From positions 89,979-153,978 of the forward strand of contig UCAU01000011.1 in NCBI GenBank assembly GCA_900470445.1: a stretch of DNA of 64,000 nt. The letters are read 5' to 3'. The notes under the pieces are model-generated. The model saw only the letters and a program-made list of their open reading frames with translations, ran no database searches and had not been told where the DNA came from. The translations under genes were made by a program, and so were the position numbers. The DNA is from Hyphomicrobiales bacterium (GTDB lineage: Bacteria > Pseudomonadota > Alphaproteobacteria > Rhizobiales > Devosiaceae). Positions 8,405 to 18,348 of the stretch are shown here, one piece after another; the stretch's first letter is position 1; every line of letters starts with the position of its first letter.

Positions 8405-8456
8405 GTAAGTGGGGATTGCCCCCGTAATGCCAAATATGGGGAGTGCCCCCATTTAC
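8405..8456. promoter_or_regulatory. Paired palindromic operators between the SDR and TetR genes
   Basis: Two related palindromes lie side by side in the divergent promoter region. The first is GTAAGTGGGGATTGCCCCC at 8405-8423 and the second is TGGGGAGTGCCCCCA at 8437-8451, followed by TTTAC. Each has TGGGG facing CCCC, and the outer flanks GTAAGTGGGG and CCCCATTTAC mirror one another across the whole site. This is what a TetR dimer-of-dimers operator looks like. Binding by the adjacent regulator is inferred. Confidence 0.65.
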
Positions 8457-8470
8457 GCAAGAAGAATGCC

Positions 8471-9115
8471 ATGGCGCATTTGCTGTCCAAGCTGGAATCT
8501 GCTGACACCACATCCAAGGTCCGCCGGGTGCGGAGCGATGCTTTGCGAAATCGTGAGGCAATTCTGGATGCGGCGCGCCGAACTTTTGAGGTCGAAGGGG
8601 TAATGGCGTCTTTGGACGGCATTGCCGTGCTCGCCGGGGTTGGCAACGCGACGCTCTATCGCAACTTTCCGACCCGGGAAGACCTGCTCGCCGCGGTTAT
8701 TCGGTCGAGCTTCGAAGATGCGCTCGCCTATGGACAAGGGCTCTCAGTTGCGCTCGATCCCGGGCCTGCACTGGCAGAATGGCTGGTTGGGTTAGCGTGG
8801 CGGCTGCATATTTGGCATGACCTGCCTTATTGCCTGGCCTCTGCCCATGCCGATGCTTCGGCGTCGTTGAACGAGGCAAACCGGCCAATGATCAAGGAGA
8901 CAGAGCGCCTGTTGCAGGCTGCTCAGGCCTGTGGCCAGGCAGTCGTCGCTATTACGGCCGAAGAAGTCTTCGAACTTGTGCTCGCTTTGTCATGGGCCAT
9001 CGATCGCTACAATGACACCGAGGCCGTGGCGCGTCGCCGCGTGATGATGGGGATAGTCGGCGTGTTTATGCCCTTGGACCGGTCCGGCAATCGTGCCGGA
9101 CCTCACGGTGCCTGA
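8471..9115 (+). CDS. TetR-family transcriptional regulator of the adjacent SDR gene
   Basis: A 214-residue TetR protein. The N-terminal HTH spans about residues 26-72 (AILDAARRTFEVEGV, then GIAVLAGVGNATLYRNFPTREDLL), which is the typical pattern with the TLYRNFP recognition helix. The rest is a helical ligand-binding domain of the usual length. The first 20 residues are an extension before the HTH. It is transcribed divergently from the SDR gene, with two palindromes between the start codons, so it most likely represses both itself and the SDR gene until an inducer binds. The inducer is unknown. Confidence 0.9.
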   Translation: MAHLLSKLESADTTSKVRRVRSDALRNREAILDAARRTFEVEGVMASLDGIAVLAGVGNATLYRNFPTREDLLAAVIRSSFEDALAYGQGLSVALDPGPALAEWLVGLAWRLHIWHDLPYCLASAHADASASLNEANRPMIKETERLLQAAQACGQAVVAITAEEVFELVLALSWAIDRYNDTEAVARRRVMMGIVGVFMPLDRSGNRAGPHGA

Positions 9116-9434
9116 GCCGAGGCCCGAGGCGGGAATGGCCTCGATCACGCACCTTCGGCCCTTTGCGCGTTTTAAGGCTGACGGGCTCTCGTGGCAGTCG
9201 CCTTCTCACTCCCATTGGGGTCATTGCGACCCACATATCTGGAAGTTTTGGCAACTATGAATTGCACGTCAGATACGATCCCATTTTGATCGCCGTCATT
9301 GCAGCCAGGACGATATCAAGCTGAACTAACAGCATTTACGTCGGATTGCTCGGCAGCGGCCGTCAAAAGCCGCCCGCTGCGCCACCGGGGTATTGTCGCG
9401 GCCTGACAACTGACCAGCCGGGGCCAGAAACACC
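9116..9434. other. Intergenic region without recognisable gene
   Basis: This stretch of about 320 bases separates the TetR gene from the convergent autotransporter gene. It contains only short GC-rich partial palindromes (for example around 9119-9150) and no open frame with convincing composition. I see no terminator with a clear T-run. Confidence 0.5.
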
Positions 9435-12407
9435 CTAAAACTTGACGGTGAGCCCGGCCGTGCCGGCAAAGCTGTAGCTGCTGCCGAAATTGACCAGACT
9501 TGTGTTGACGCCGGCCTGGCCATGGACGGCGTATTTGTCGTCGCCCCAGCTATATGTGCCGCCGATCCCTAAGCCGCCCCACAGATTGTCCTGTGTGTTG
9601 ACGAGTTCCACTCCGGCAAGGTCGGTCCTGCTATCGGGAAGGACGTCATAGTAGAGATTGGCAATGCCATAGGCATGCAGACGGCTGGTGTCGCCGGTTT
9701 CATCGATCCAGGCGTCCTGGTAGTCGGCCGAAAGGCCCAGCCGGATGGTTAGGTCATCGCCCTCGGCCAGCGAAACGGCAGCACCGAAGGCATCGGTGAA
9801 GCCATCATAGCTGACATCGGAATAGGTCAGCTGCGCCTGGGGCGTGATCGACCAGTTCTGGTTGAGCGCGACCTGCTGGCCCGCCTCGACGCCGATTGCA
9901 TAGCCAAAGCCGCCATTGTCCGAAACCAGACTGGTCGCGGCGGTAGAGGAGGCAAGCGCACTGTCATACCAGGTCAGGTTGGCCTGGGCATCGAGGTAAA
10001 AGCCGGACGAGCCATACCAGGTCAGTGATCCGCCCAGGCCATAGCCGGTGCTGCTGACTGAACCGTTTCCGAACACCGAGGTTACATCGCCCGCAATGGT
10101 GCCGTATCGCGCTGAAAGTCCTCCGACAAGCTTGCCGGCCTCGCCCGAATAGAGCTGTTGATCAGCCCCGGCCTGCAATTGCCAGGTATCGACATCGAAA
10201 TCTGCGGCGGTCGTGGAGAACCTGGAATTCATATCGGCATGGCGGCCGACTATCCGGCCCCAGATGCCGCTCTTGGCGCCAGCCGCTTCGGGCAAGGCGC
10301 CCGTTTCAATCATACCGGCCGTCCAGGACCGGTTGCCGACGCGCTGCTGGAGGGTTTCAAGCTCGTTGAAACTCTGCAGCATCGATGCGTAGGCCTCGTA
10401 GACCGGAGCTCCGGCCTGATAAAGCGGCCCCGGCGGGGTAGTCCCATTGATCAAGGCGGACCGCAGGTACCAGTCACCATCGGTAGGCGTGCTGACGCTC
10501 CCTTGATACAGGCGATAGGCATAGGCGCCGCCAACGACCGCGGGAGCCCCCTCGAAAGTATAGCTCCCCAGCAGCGTGAAATCGCCGTCGGAGGCGCCGC
10601 CGACATCGACGATTTTGATGCCTTCGTTGGTTTGTGCGCCATTGCCGCCGACATTGATGACACGAACATTGGTGCTACCGGCCGTGTCGCCGGTCACCGC
10701 CAGCAGGTCCGTGGCCGAGCTATCACCGCCCAGAACCGTTTCGATTTCGAGCGTGCCGCCATTGCCGAGATAATTACCGGCCACGGTCAGGGTGCCGATC
10801 GAATTGCCCGGAGCGATGGTGCCCCCGATAAAATTCGTCGTCGTCCCCACCTGGCCGATGCCCTGCAACCGCCCACCGATGACCTCAATCGAGCCGCCAA
10901 GCGTGCCATCGACCGAGAGAATGCCGTTATACACCCGGGAGACGCCCGACAGGCCCGAACTATCGGCGGTGAGCGTGGTCTGCCCGGAGCCCACCTGCCA
11001 GACGCCGCCCGTCCCGGCGATCGTCCCCGCGAAGGTCACCACATCCGAGCGGTTGAAGGCCAGCACGCCGCTGTTGGCGACATTCCCCACAACGCTGCCG
11101 CTCGTGCCGCCATTGCCCAGCTGCAGGATGCCGGCCGTGATGGTCGTGCCACCGCTATAGCTATTGGCGCCGGTCAGGGTGAGCGTGCCCAGGCCATCCT
11201 TGGTCAGGCTGCCCGCGCCAGTCATGACAGGGGCAATGCCGATATTGTAGCCATTGGTGTCGATGAAGCCGCCGCCAGCGCCAAGGGTAATCTGCTGAGC
11301 GCCATAGGTGCTGAAGAAATTCGTATTGTTCCGGATGGCCCGAACAATGCCGCCATCCAGGGTGACGTCTGCCGTGCCCAGCCCGCCCCGGAAACCGCTG
11401 GTCTCCAGAACCCCGCGCGCACCTGGCGTGCCCAGCACACTCAGCGTGCCGCTAGCCGTCGCGTCCGAAATGCCGAGATAGACGCCGGCGTTCGCGTAAA
11501 CCCGCGCGCCATCTTCGATGGTCATCGCCCCGACCCCGTAATTGCCGAGGGTAAGGTTGAAGCTGGTCATCTCCCAGCTCGACCCCGGCCCCGTCACGGT
11601 GACACTGCCGTCGCTACCGGGGTGGGCGCCCACATAGCCCTGGTTGCTGGTGACGCTGGCGCCGTCTTCAATTCGCAGGTCGCCTTGGGCGACCAGACCG
11701 ACGGTGAGTTGCCCTACCATGGTCCAGGATGCGCCCGAAGTCAGGATGGCCTCACCGTAGGCGTCGGTGCCGACGACGCCGTCGTTGCTCGATAGAGTGG
11801 CACCATCCGAGAGCTCCATTTTGCCTTGCCCCGCAACACCAACATCGATCCGCCCGCCAACCGCGACATGCCCCCCTGTCGCAATATTGAGCGTTCCTGT
11901 CCCCGGATATCCGATGTTCAGATCTTGCCGAAGTGACCAGGTCGAAGCATTGCCCAAACCGTCCGCGCCCGACACCGTCACGACGCCGACGCCGCCGGGA
12001 CCGTTCCCTACATAGCCCTTCCCGCCGCTGACGAACCCGCCCGCCTGAATGTCGAGCGTTCCATTGCCTTCCTGTCCAATGATGACATCACCAAGATTGT
12101 CCCAGCGCGACCCTTGCCCGGAAACCGTGACGACGCCCACGCCGCCCACATCGAACCCCACATAAGCCATAGCATTGGTCAATGTGCTGCCATTGAGAAT
12201 GGTCAAGCTACCAGCACCATTCACGCCAATAGTCAGGTCGACACTGCCATCGATGGATGCAGGATCTGACGGTGCGCTATCCCCGCCAATGGACACTTGC
12301 GCCAATGCCGGCGAGAGCGTCGCCAGCGCGACAACGAATGGCGCGCTCGACATGAGCAGGCACCGGCGGGACGGCCAAATACTTGGGCGAAAATGGCTTC
12401 TTTGCAT
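9435..12407 (-). CDS. Autotransporter (type Va) with beta-strand-repeat passenger and outer-membrane barrel
   Basis: A 990-residue secreted protein. It begins with a long basic signal peptide ending near LSPALAQ (about residue 37). The passenger (about 38-690) has repeats of roughly 50 residues built on the pattern VVTVSGxGSxW...IGxxGxGTLxI, then one classical autotransporter-associated repeat (GTLTLTGANSYSGGTTI) and a GGTIAPGNSIGTLTV stretch, all expected to form a beta-helix. The C-terminal domain (about 715-990) is a 12-strand barrel ending in Phe (GLTVKF). The ATG at 12407 is used; a GTG lies one codon before it. Function is probably adhesion or surface interaction. It faces a decayed adhesin gene at 12518-14376, and its 5' flank is AT-rich. 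Confidence 0.93.
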   Translation of the reverse strand: MQRSHFRPSIWPSRRCLLMSSAPFVVALATLSPALAQVSIGGDSAPSDPASIDGSVDLTIGVNGAGSLTILNGSTLTNAMAYVGFDVGGVGVVTVSGQGSRWDNLGDVIIGQEGNGTLDIQAGGFVSGGKGYVGNGPGGVGVVTVSGADGLGNASTWSLRQDLNIGYPGTGTLNIATGGHVAVGGRIDVGVAGQGKMELSDGATLSSNDGVVGTDAYGEAILTSGASWTMVGQLTVGLVAQGDLRIEDGASVTSNQGYVGAHPGSDGSVTVTGPGSSWEMTSFNLTLGNYGVGAMTIEDGARVYANAGVYLGISDATASGTLSVLGTPGARGVLETSGFRGGLGTADVTLDGGIVRAIRNNTNFFSTYGAQQITLGAGGGFIDTNGYNIGIAPVMTGAGSLTKDGLGTLTLTGANSYSGGTTITAGILQLGNGGTSGSVVGNVANSGVLAFNRSDVVTFAGTIAGTGGVWQVGSGQTTLTADSSGLSGVSRVYNGILSVDGTLGGSIEVIGGRLQGIGQVGTTTNFIGGTIAPGNSIGTLTVAGNYLGNGGTLEIETVLGGDSSATDLLAVTGDTAGSTNVRVINVGGNGAQTNEGIKIVDVGGASDGDFTLLGSYTFEGAPAVVGGAYAYRLYQGSVSTPTDGDWYLRSALINGTTPPGPLYQAGAPVYEAYASMLQSFNELETLQQRVGNRSWTAGMIETGALPEAAGAKSGIWGRIVGRHADMNSRFSTTAADFDVDTWQLQAGADQQLYSGEAGKLVGGLSARYGTIAGDVTSVFGNGSVSSTGYGLGGSLTWYGSSGFYLDAQANLTWYDSALASSTAATSLVSDNGGFGYAIGVEAGQQVALNQNWSITPQAQLTYSDVSYDGFTDAFGAAVSLAEGDDLTIRLGLSADYQDAWIDETGDTSRLHAYGIANLYYDVLPDSRTDLAGVELVNTQDNLWGGLGIGGTYSWGDDKYAVHGQAGVNTSLVNFGSSYSFAGTAGLTVKF

Positions 12408-12517
12408 CACAACCGGGCTAAAAACTAAATAAGTAATGCCCGATGTTGGGAATATAATGCTTAATTATCCTTTAATTACCTGTCTCGCCCAGGTCGACGT
12501 TTTGTAGAAACTGCTGA

Positions 12518-14376
12518 GGGTCGAGATATCTGCCCCAGCGCAACTTCGCAAAGCAGCGTGGCACCGAGGGTGGCCCAACCTCGACGCCTGGCGAGACTGT
12601 CAGCTTCACCGCGACGCTGTCCGGCGCCGTGGCGCCGACCGGCAGCGTTGAGTTCTTCGACGGTGCGACGTCGCTGGGCAGCGTGCCGCTATCGGGTGTG
12701 GAAGCCATGCTTACGCTCTCTACACTCGGTGTTGGTCCGCACGCCATCACCGCCACCTATTCTGGAGATATCAACAATGGGTCCAGCACCGGCGGCATTG
12801 CCCACTCGGTCAGCCAGATCGTCACAACGGTAACGCTTGCTGCATCCAGCCCTAGCTCGACGCCCGGGCAGGCGGTGACCTTCACCGCCACGGTGTTGCC
12901 GGCCACGACGTCCGGCACTGTCACCTTTCTGATCGACGGGGCCGCCCAGCCTCCATCGGCAATGTCGGGGGGTGTTGCGACATTGACGACCAGCCTGCTC
13001 GGGACCGGTTCGCATGCGATCCTTGCCCGCTACGACGGCGACCCAGCCCATGCCGGCTCGGTGACACCCACACTCGCCCATACGGTGATTGCGCTGGGTT
13101 CGGTCACAATTCGGCAGGAGACCGACGGCAACGACGCGGTGTTCGGCTTCTCGTCATCCACGAGCGGCCTCACCCTTTCCGTTGCCACTTCCGACGGGCG
13201 CGGGGAAAGCGCGGCCATATCCCTCGCGGCCGGGACTTATAGCGTCGCCGCCGACGACATGAGCGGCGCCGGTTTCGGCCTGACCGGGCTGGTTTGCTCC
13301 GATGCCGACAGCACCACCGATATCGCCAGCCGCACGGCCAATATCGTTCTCGATGCCGGCGAAGCGCTGGTCTGCACCTTCACCTCGGTCCAGTCCGGCG
13401 AGAAGACCAGCCGACTGATCGAGAATTTCCTGATCACCCGCGCCGACCTGATCCTGGCCAACCAGCCCGATATCCAGCGTCGCATCGACCGCCTCAACGG
13501 CGCCATGCCCTCCGGCGGCAATCCCGTTTCCGCGCTGATGAATTATCTGCCGGGCGTCGTCGAGGGTAGCCCGCTCACCGTCTCCACCTCGCTCGGCGCC
13601 ATCGAGCATCTCGCCGGCAATGAGGCAGCCGGCCAGTTCGACATGTGGCTCGAGGGGACTTTCGCCTTGTTCGACGCCGGTGGTCCGGAAGGCAGTTTCA
13701 ACACTGCCAGCTTCGGAGCCGATTATCTGGTCACGCCGGACCTGCTCATCGGTGGGTTCGTGCAGGTGGACCACCTGTCGCAAAGCTCATCGCTGGATTC
13801 GGCGACATATCGGGCACCGGCTGGCTGGCCGGGCCCTATGCCACCGCGCGCCTGACCGAAAGTCTTTATCTCGACATTCTCGCCGCAGCGGGCACATCCT
13901 CAAATCTGGTCAGCCCTTATGGCACCTATGAGGACGGGTTCGACGCCACGCGCTGGCTGCTGAGCGCCTCGCTGCAGGGCCAGTGGCAATGGGACAACTG
14001 GACGTTCAGCCCGCGTGCCCGGGTGAGCTATTTCGAGGAAACCACCAAGGCCTATACCGATAGTCTGGGGGTCGGCATTGCCTCGATCACTGCTGGTCTC
14101 GGCCAGATCGCCGTGGGGCCAGCGATCTCCCACCGCTTCACAGCCGCGGGCAATGTGGTCATCGATACCGGCCTGCGCTTTGAAGCTATCGCCGATATTC
14201 TCAGGACCACAACGGCTTCCGGTTTCGGCAATATCCACGCCCGCATTGAAGGCACGATCGATTTATCTCTGCCCGGAGGCGCGAAATTCGGCTTGTCGTC
14301 GGCCTTTGACGGCATCGGTGGCGATACCGGAACGGTCACCAGCGCAAAGATCAAGGTTAGCCTGCCCTTCAACTAG
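12518..14376 (+). pseudogene. Broken Ig-repeat autotransporter/adhesin: start missing and one frameshift
   Basis: The frame is open from a stop at 12515 but has no ATG and no signal peptide; reading begins inside a bacterial Ig-like domain (STPGETVSFTATL). A second Ig-like repeat follows (STPGQAVTFTATV, ending in ARYDGD), then a linker domain and an outer-membrane barrel. Near 13790-13810 the frame breaks: the upstream frame carries HLSQSSSLDSA, and the barrel continues as GDISGTGWLAGPYATARL in another frame, consistent with loss of one base. The barrel then runs to a normal end (KIKVSLPFN). Loss of the 5' part plus a frameshift argues for a true pseudogene, though the frameshift alone could be a sequencing error. 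Confidence 0.8.
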
Positions 14377-14507
14377 CGCATTACCTGTGTTTCGCGGACA
14401 CTTTCAACGGGCTGCGGGATACGGTCCCACATCAAAAGCTTTTGGGAACCGGTTGGGGTCCGCATGAGGGGCTAAGCTGACCTTGATCTCGTACCTGCAA
14501 GCCGGGC

Positions 14508-15293
14508 CTAAGGGTCAGGTGTTCCGCAAACGATGACCTGTACTCCGCTCTGGCGCAGGCTCTCTTCGTTCCTTTGCTCGAGCGGCATCAGGTCGGTCAC
14601 GAAAGCGGTGAATTCGGAAAATGGCGCCACCCGCACCGCCGCGGTACCGGACCACTTGCTGACGTCGGCAACGAGGTAGCGGGTTCTCGAATTCTGCAGA
14701 ATCGCGTTGGTGATCTGGGATTCTTCGTAGCTGAAGTCGAGCGCTCCGCTGGTGGGGTGCAAACCGCCAGTGCCCACCACGGCGTGCGTGGCGTGGAACT
14801 TTTCGAAGTAGCGAAGGGTATCCGCTCCGACCAAATCCCGGTCGTTGGCCCGCCAAACCCCGCCGGCGAGATGCAGCTCGATGCCTTCGACGTCGCCGAG
14901 GGTCAGCGCGACATCTACATTGTTGGTGACGACGGTAAGGCCTGAATGTCCCCGCAGTGCCTCGGCCGTAAAACGGACTGTGGTGCCTATTCCCATGAAA
15001 ACGGTGGAGCCATCCGGAATGTCTTGGGCAACACGGGCCGCAATGAGCCGCTTGGCTCCACCGTGGAGGCTGGCGCGCGCATTGATGGAAGTGTTTTGCG
15101 GCAGGACGGGCAAATCGACGCCACCATGCAGGCGCCGGGCCAGACCCAGTTCGCACAGCAGGTTGATATCGCGCCTTATGCTTTGCGTGGTGAGCCCGTA
15201 TTCGCGCGCCAGCCGGTCGATCTGCTGGGCTCCGCGCGCACCGATGCGCACCAATATGTCGTTCTGTCGGTCCGAAAGCCGGGGGTCGTTCAT
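14508..15293 (-). CDS. DeoR/GlpR-family transcriptional repressor, probable regulator of the ugp operon
   Basis: A 261-residue DeoR protein. The N-terminal winged HTH (about residues 4-58) includes DRQNDILVRIGARGAQQ and TTQSIRRDINLLCELG, which matches the GlpR pattern. The C-terminal DeoR sensor domain follows, with the phosphosugar-isomerase-like motif GIGTTVRFTAEAL and VVTNN. These regulators release DNA on binding a sugar phosphate. The start at 15293 (MNDPRLSDRQ) gives normal family length; an upstream in-frame ATG at 15365 would add a low-complexity tail. The gene lies 154 bases after ugpC in the same direction, so glycerol-3-phosphate or a related ester is the likely effector. A candidate operator lies at 19765-19778. 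Confidence 0.88.
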   Translation of the reverse strand: MNDPRLSDRQNDILVRIGARGAQQIDRLAREYGLTTQSIRRDINLLCELGLARRLHGGVDLPVLPQNTSINARASLHGGAKRLIAARVAQDIPDGSTVFMGIGTTVRFTAEALRGHSGLTVVTNNVDVALTLGDVEGIELHLAGGVWRANDRDLVGADTLRYFEKFHATHAVVGTGGLHPTSGALDFSYEESQITNAILQNSRTRYLVADVSKWSGTAAVRVAPFSEFTAFVTDLMPLEQRNEESLRQSGVQVIVCGTPDP

Positions 15294-15447
15294 TGACCAG
15301 GACCTGCAACAATCCCGCGCGGATGGCGCGCTCTCGGATGCTGCGCCGTCACGGCGCGACCACAAAGGCGATGTGGTGCTTGAACTCGCTCAGTGGTCTG
15401 AGGCCGGCGATCGGTCATCTTGCATGTCCCCTGGTGACGCCCAGCGT

Positions 15448-16488
15448 TCAATCGGTGCGGCGGCCGGTTTCCTGGTTGAAGGGATGCAGGTCCGCCGTGC
15501 TGACGTAAAGAGCTGTTTCGGCGCCTTCGGTTACAGCCGTGCGGGCCGGTACGGCCGCGACGATAAGCTGCCCGTTGCCGTCGAGCCGCATATGCAGGTG
15601 GCTTTCGCCGCCGATCGGCTCGTAGAGCTCGACCGTGGCGTTCAGCGTGATGTGCGGGCCCTCGGGTGGCGCCAGTTGGATCGTATCCGGACGGATGCCG
15701 ACGAGATCGGTACCGTCAGGCAGCTCCAGGACGCCCTTGTCCCGCAGATAGGCGACATCGATCAGGTTCATCGGCGGCGAGCCGATGAAGCCAGCGACGA
15801 ATAGTGTAGCGGGGCGTTCGTAGAGCGCCAGTGGCTTGCCCACTTGTTCGATGCGTCCGCCATTCATCACCACCAGCCGGTCGGCCAGGGTCATGGCTTC
15901 GAGCTGGTCGTGGGTGACATAGACGCTGGTGGTAGCCAGGTTGCGTTGCAAGCGCTTGATCTCGATGCGCATCTGCCCGCGCAGCTTGGCGTCCAGGTTG
16001 CTCAGCGGCTCGTCGAACAGGAACGCCTTCGGTTGGCGCACGATGGCGCGGCCCATGGCGACGCGCTGGCGCTGGCCGCCCGACAATTGACGCGGGCGCC
16101 GGTCGAGGAAGGGCTCAATCTCGAGGATGCGCGCGGCTTCGGTGACGCGCCGGTCGATCTCGTCGCGCGGCGTGTCGCGGTTCTTCAGCCCGTATTCGAG
16201 ATTGCCACGCACCGTCATATGCGGATAGAGCGCGTAATTCTGGAACACCATGGCAATGTCCCGCTCCGCCGGTTCCTTGGTGTTGACCACGGTTCCGTCG
16301 ATGGAAATCGTGCCCTCGGTGATGGCCTCGAGGCCGGCGATCATGCGCAGCAGGGTGGATTTGCCGCAGCCGGACGGGCCCACCAGCACCACGAGCTCCC
16401 CGTCGGGGATGGCGAGGTCGAGGCTGTGGATGGCGGTGACGCCGCCGGCATAGACCTTCTTGACGCCTGATATGTCGATGCTTGCCAT
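15448..16488 (-). CDS. ugpC: sn-Glycerol-3-phosphate-type ABC importer, ATP-binding subunit
   Basis: A 346-residue ATPase of the MalK/UgpC group. Walker A is [11 protein letters not shown] (about residues 37-47), the signature is [15 protein letters not shown], Walker B is [16 protein letters not shown], and the switch region is [16 protein letters not shown]. The C-terminal part (about 240-346) is a TOBE regulatory domain, including GIRPDTIQL. It energises uptake through UgpA and UgpE. It is the last transport gene of ugpBAEC, five bases after ugpE. MalK-type ATPases can be shared between sugar importers, so the symbol rests on operon context. Confidence 0.9.
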   Translation of the reverse strand: MASIDISGVKKVYAGGVTAIHSLDLAIPDGELVVLVGPSGCGKSTLLRMIAGLEAITEGTISIDGTVVNTKEPAERDIAMVFQNYALYPHMTVRGNLEYGLKNRDTPRDEIDRRVTEAARILEIEPFLDRRPRQLSGGQRQRVAMGRAIVRQPKAFLFDEPLSNLDAKLRGQMRIEIKRLQRNLATTSVYVTHDQLEAMTLADRLVVMNGGRIEQVGKPLALYERPATLFVAGFIGSPPMNLIDVAYLRDKGVLELPDGTDLVGIRPDTIQLAPPEGPHITLNATVELYEPIGGESHLHMRLDGNGQLIVAAVPARTAVTEGAETALYVSTADLHPFNQETGRRTD

Positions 16489-16492
16489 GTGC

Positions 16493-17341
16493 TTACTTCT
16501 CGGTTTCGACCAGGCCCTTGACGAACAGGCGCTGCATCAGGATGACGACGAGGACGGGTGGCAGCATGGCCAGCATTACGGCTGCCATGACGAAGTTCCA
16601 CTGCGGTTCGGCATCGGCGGTGGCCGCCAGCCGTTTGATCCCCATGACGATGGTGTAGTAGCGGCTGTCGGTGGTGACGAGCAGCGGCCACAGATATTGC
16701 ACCCAGCCATAGATGAAGAGGATCACGAACAAGGCTGCGATATTGGTCCGGCTCAGCGGCAGCAGGATATCGCGGAAGAACTTGATCGGGCCGGCTCCGT
16801 CCACCCGGGCGGCTTCCATCAGTTCGTCCGGTACCGTCAGGAAAAACTGGCGGAACAGGAAGGTCGCGGTGGCCGAGGCGATCAGCGGGATGATCAGGCC
16901 GGGATAGGAATTGAGCATCCCCAGGTCCGACACCACCTTGAAGGTGGGGATGATGCGCACCTCGACCGGCAGCATCAGCGTGATGAAGATGATCCAGAAT
17001 GCCAGCAGCCGGAACGGGAACTTGAAGAACACGATGGCATAGGCGGAAAGGATCGAGATGACGATTTTGCCCACGGCGATGGAGATGGCCATCACCAGCG
17101 AATTGAGCAGCATGATCGAGAGCGGCGGTGCACCGGCGCTCGAAATGCCCTCGGTGAGCATGAAGCGGTAATTCTCGATCATGTGCGGGCCGGGCAGCAG
17201 GGGCACCAGCCCCCGCATGAAATCGCCGCTGCCATGGGTGGAGGCGATGAAGGCGATGTAGACCGGGAATACCACGATGACGACGCCGATGATCAGCACC
17301 AGGTGGGTCAGGAAAGCCAGGAAAGGTCGGTTCTCGATCAT
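16493..17341 (-). CDS. ugpE: sn-Glycerol-3-phosphate-type ABC importer, permease subunit UgpE
   Basis: A 282-residue inner-membrane permease with six predicted helices. The conserved EAA loop that docks on the ATPase is [24 protein letters not shown] (split here as [13 protein letters not shown] then [11 protein letters not shown]), about residues 185-208. HGSGDF and [14 protein letters not shown] in the first periplasmic loop resemble UgpE proteins. It sits 12 bases after ugpA and just before ugpC. With UgpA it forms the channel for sn-glycerol-3-phosphate or glycerophosphodiesters. Length is normal. Confidence 0.92.
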   Translation of the reverse strand: MIENRPFLAFLTHLVLIIGVVIVVFPVYIAFIASTHGSGDFMRGLVPLLPGPHMIENYRFMLTEGISSAGAPPLSIMLLNSLVMAISIAVGKIVISILSAYAIVFFKFPFRLLAFWIIFITLMLPVEVRIIPTFKVVSDLGMLNSYPGLIIPLIASATATFLFRQFFLTVPDELMEAARVDGAGPIKFFRDILLPLSRTNIAALFVILFIYGWVQYLWPLLVTTDSRYYTIVMGIKRLAATADAEPQWNFVMAAVMLAMLPPVLVVILMQRLFVKGLVETEK

Positions 17342-17353
17342 ATTGGCCGCTCC

Positions 17354-18238
17354 CTAATACTGAATGCGCCGCTCGACATAGCGGAACTGAATGGCGGTAA
17401 GGGCGATGACGATGATCATCAGCACCACTGACTGGGCCGACGACGAGCCGATGTTGAGGCCGAGAAAACCGTCGGTATAGACCTTGTAAACCAGCGTGTT
17501 CGTGGCTTGGGCGGGCCCACCTTGGGTCGTGGCGTCGATAATGCCGAACGTATCGAACATGGCGTAGTTGATATTGACGATCAGCAGGAAAAAGGTGGTC
17601 GGCGCCAGGAGCGGGAAGACGATGGTCCAGAACCGCTTGAACGGACCGGCGCCATCGATGGCGGCCGCCTCGATCAGCGATTGCGGCACCGATTGCAGTC
17701 CGGCCACAAAAAACAGGAAATTGTACGAAATCTGCTTCCAGCTGGCCGCGATAATGACGAGGATCATCGCGTCGACACCATCGACGCGGTGGTTCCAGCT
17801 GACGCCGACGGCGCGCAGCATGTAGGGCGCAATGCCGATGGTGGGATTGAACATGAACCACCACAGGATACCGACCACGACCGGCGCCACGGCATAGGGC
17901 CACACCAGCATGGTGGTGTAGAGCCTGTTGGTGCGCAGCACGCGGTTCACCGCGACGGCGAGGATCAGCGACAGCGACATCGACAGTGCCGTCACGCTCA
18001 CGGCAAAGATCGCGGTCTTGCCAACCGAGCTCAGATAGAGCGGATCGACGAATAGGCGGCGATAATTCTCGAACCACACGAAAGTGGTCTTGAAGCCAAA
18101 CGGGTCCTCGCGTTCGAACGAGGATTTGACGGCCTGCAGGGCGGGCCAGATGAAAAAGGCCAGGGTTACGGCCAGCTGCGGGACAAGCAGCACATAGGGC
18201 AGAATCTTGTTGGGGAAGGTGGTTCGCTTGGCCTGCAT
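17354..18238 (-). CDS. ugpA: sn-Glycerol-3-phosphate-type ABC importer, permease subunit UgpA
   Basis: A 294-residue permease. I start it at 18238 ([15 protein letters not shown]), because the in-frame upstream start would run through the intercistronic hairpin. Six membrane helices are predicted, and the EAA loop is [19 protein letters not shown] (about residues 192-210). The first periplasmic loop contains [22 protein letters not shown], here noted only by its key residues DPFGF and FENY, which is typical for UgpA. It follows ugpB after a 110-base gap that holds a strong 12-bp hairpin, a layout expected to lower permease expression relative to the binding protein. Confidence 0.92.
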   Translation of the reverse strand: MQAKRTTFPNKILPYVLLVPQLAVTLAFFIWPALQAVKSSFEREDPFGFKTTFVWFENYRRLFVDPLYLSSVGKTAIFAVSVTALSMSLSLILAVAVNRVLRTNRLYTTMLVWPYAVAPVVVGILWWFMFNPTIGIAPYMLRAVGVSWNHRVDGVDAMILVIIAASWKQISYNFLFFVAGLQSVPQSLIEAAAIDGAGPFKRFWTIVFPLLAPTTFFLLIVNINYAMFDTFGIIDATTQGGPAQATNTLVYKVYTDGFLGLNIGSSSAQSVVLMIIVIALTAIQFRYVERRIQY

Positions 18239-18302
18239 GCTCCGCCTCGTTCTATGCCGCTCCGGCGCAGCAGTGCTGTCGCCTGGATGCGGCCTGTGCT
18301 GG

Positions 18303-18330
18303 CGCTCCACCCTCGTGGGAGGGTGGAGCG
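18303..18330. terminator. Intercistronic hairpin directly after ugpB
   Basis: CGCTCCACCCTC and GAGGGTGGAGCG form a perfect 12-bp stem with a GTGG loop, 18 bases downstream of the ugpB stop (minus strand) and before ugpA. There is no T-run, so it is more likely an attenuator or a 3'-end mRNA stabiliser than a full terminator. This arrangement is known from other binding-protein operons such as malE-malF. Confidence 0.7.
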
Positions 18331-18348
18331 GGCTTGGGGTGGAAGGCC

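Noticed and set aside
10158..11795. Long open frame of 545 codons on the plus strand inside the autotransporter gene
   Set aside because: It is antisense to the intact autotransporter passenger, is low-complexity in composition and has no family resemblance. It results from the GC-rich codon bias of the real gene.
13780..13820. Programmed frameshift in the adhesin gene
   Set aside because: There is no slippery heptamer that I can see, and the gene also lacks its start. Simple decay or a sequencing error explains it better.
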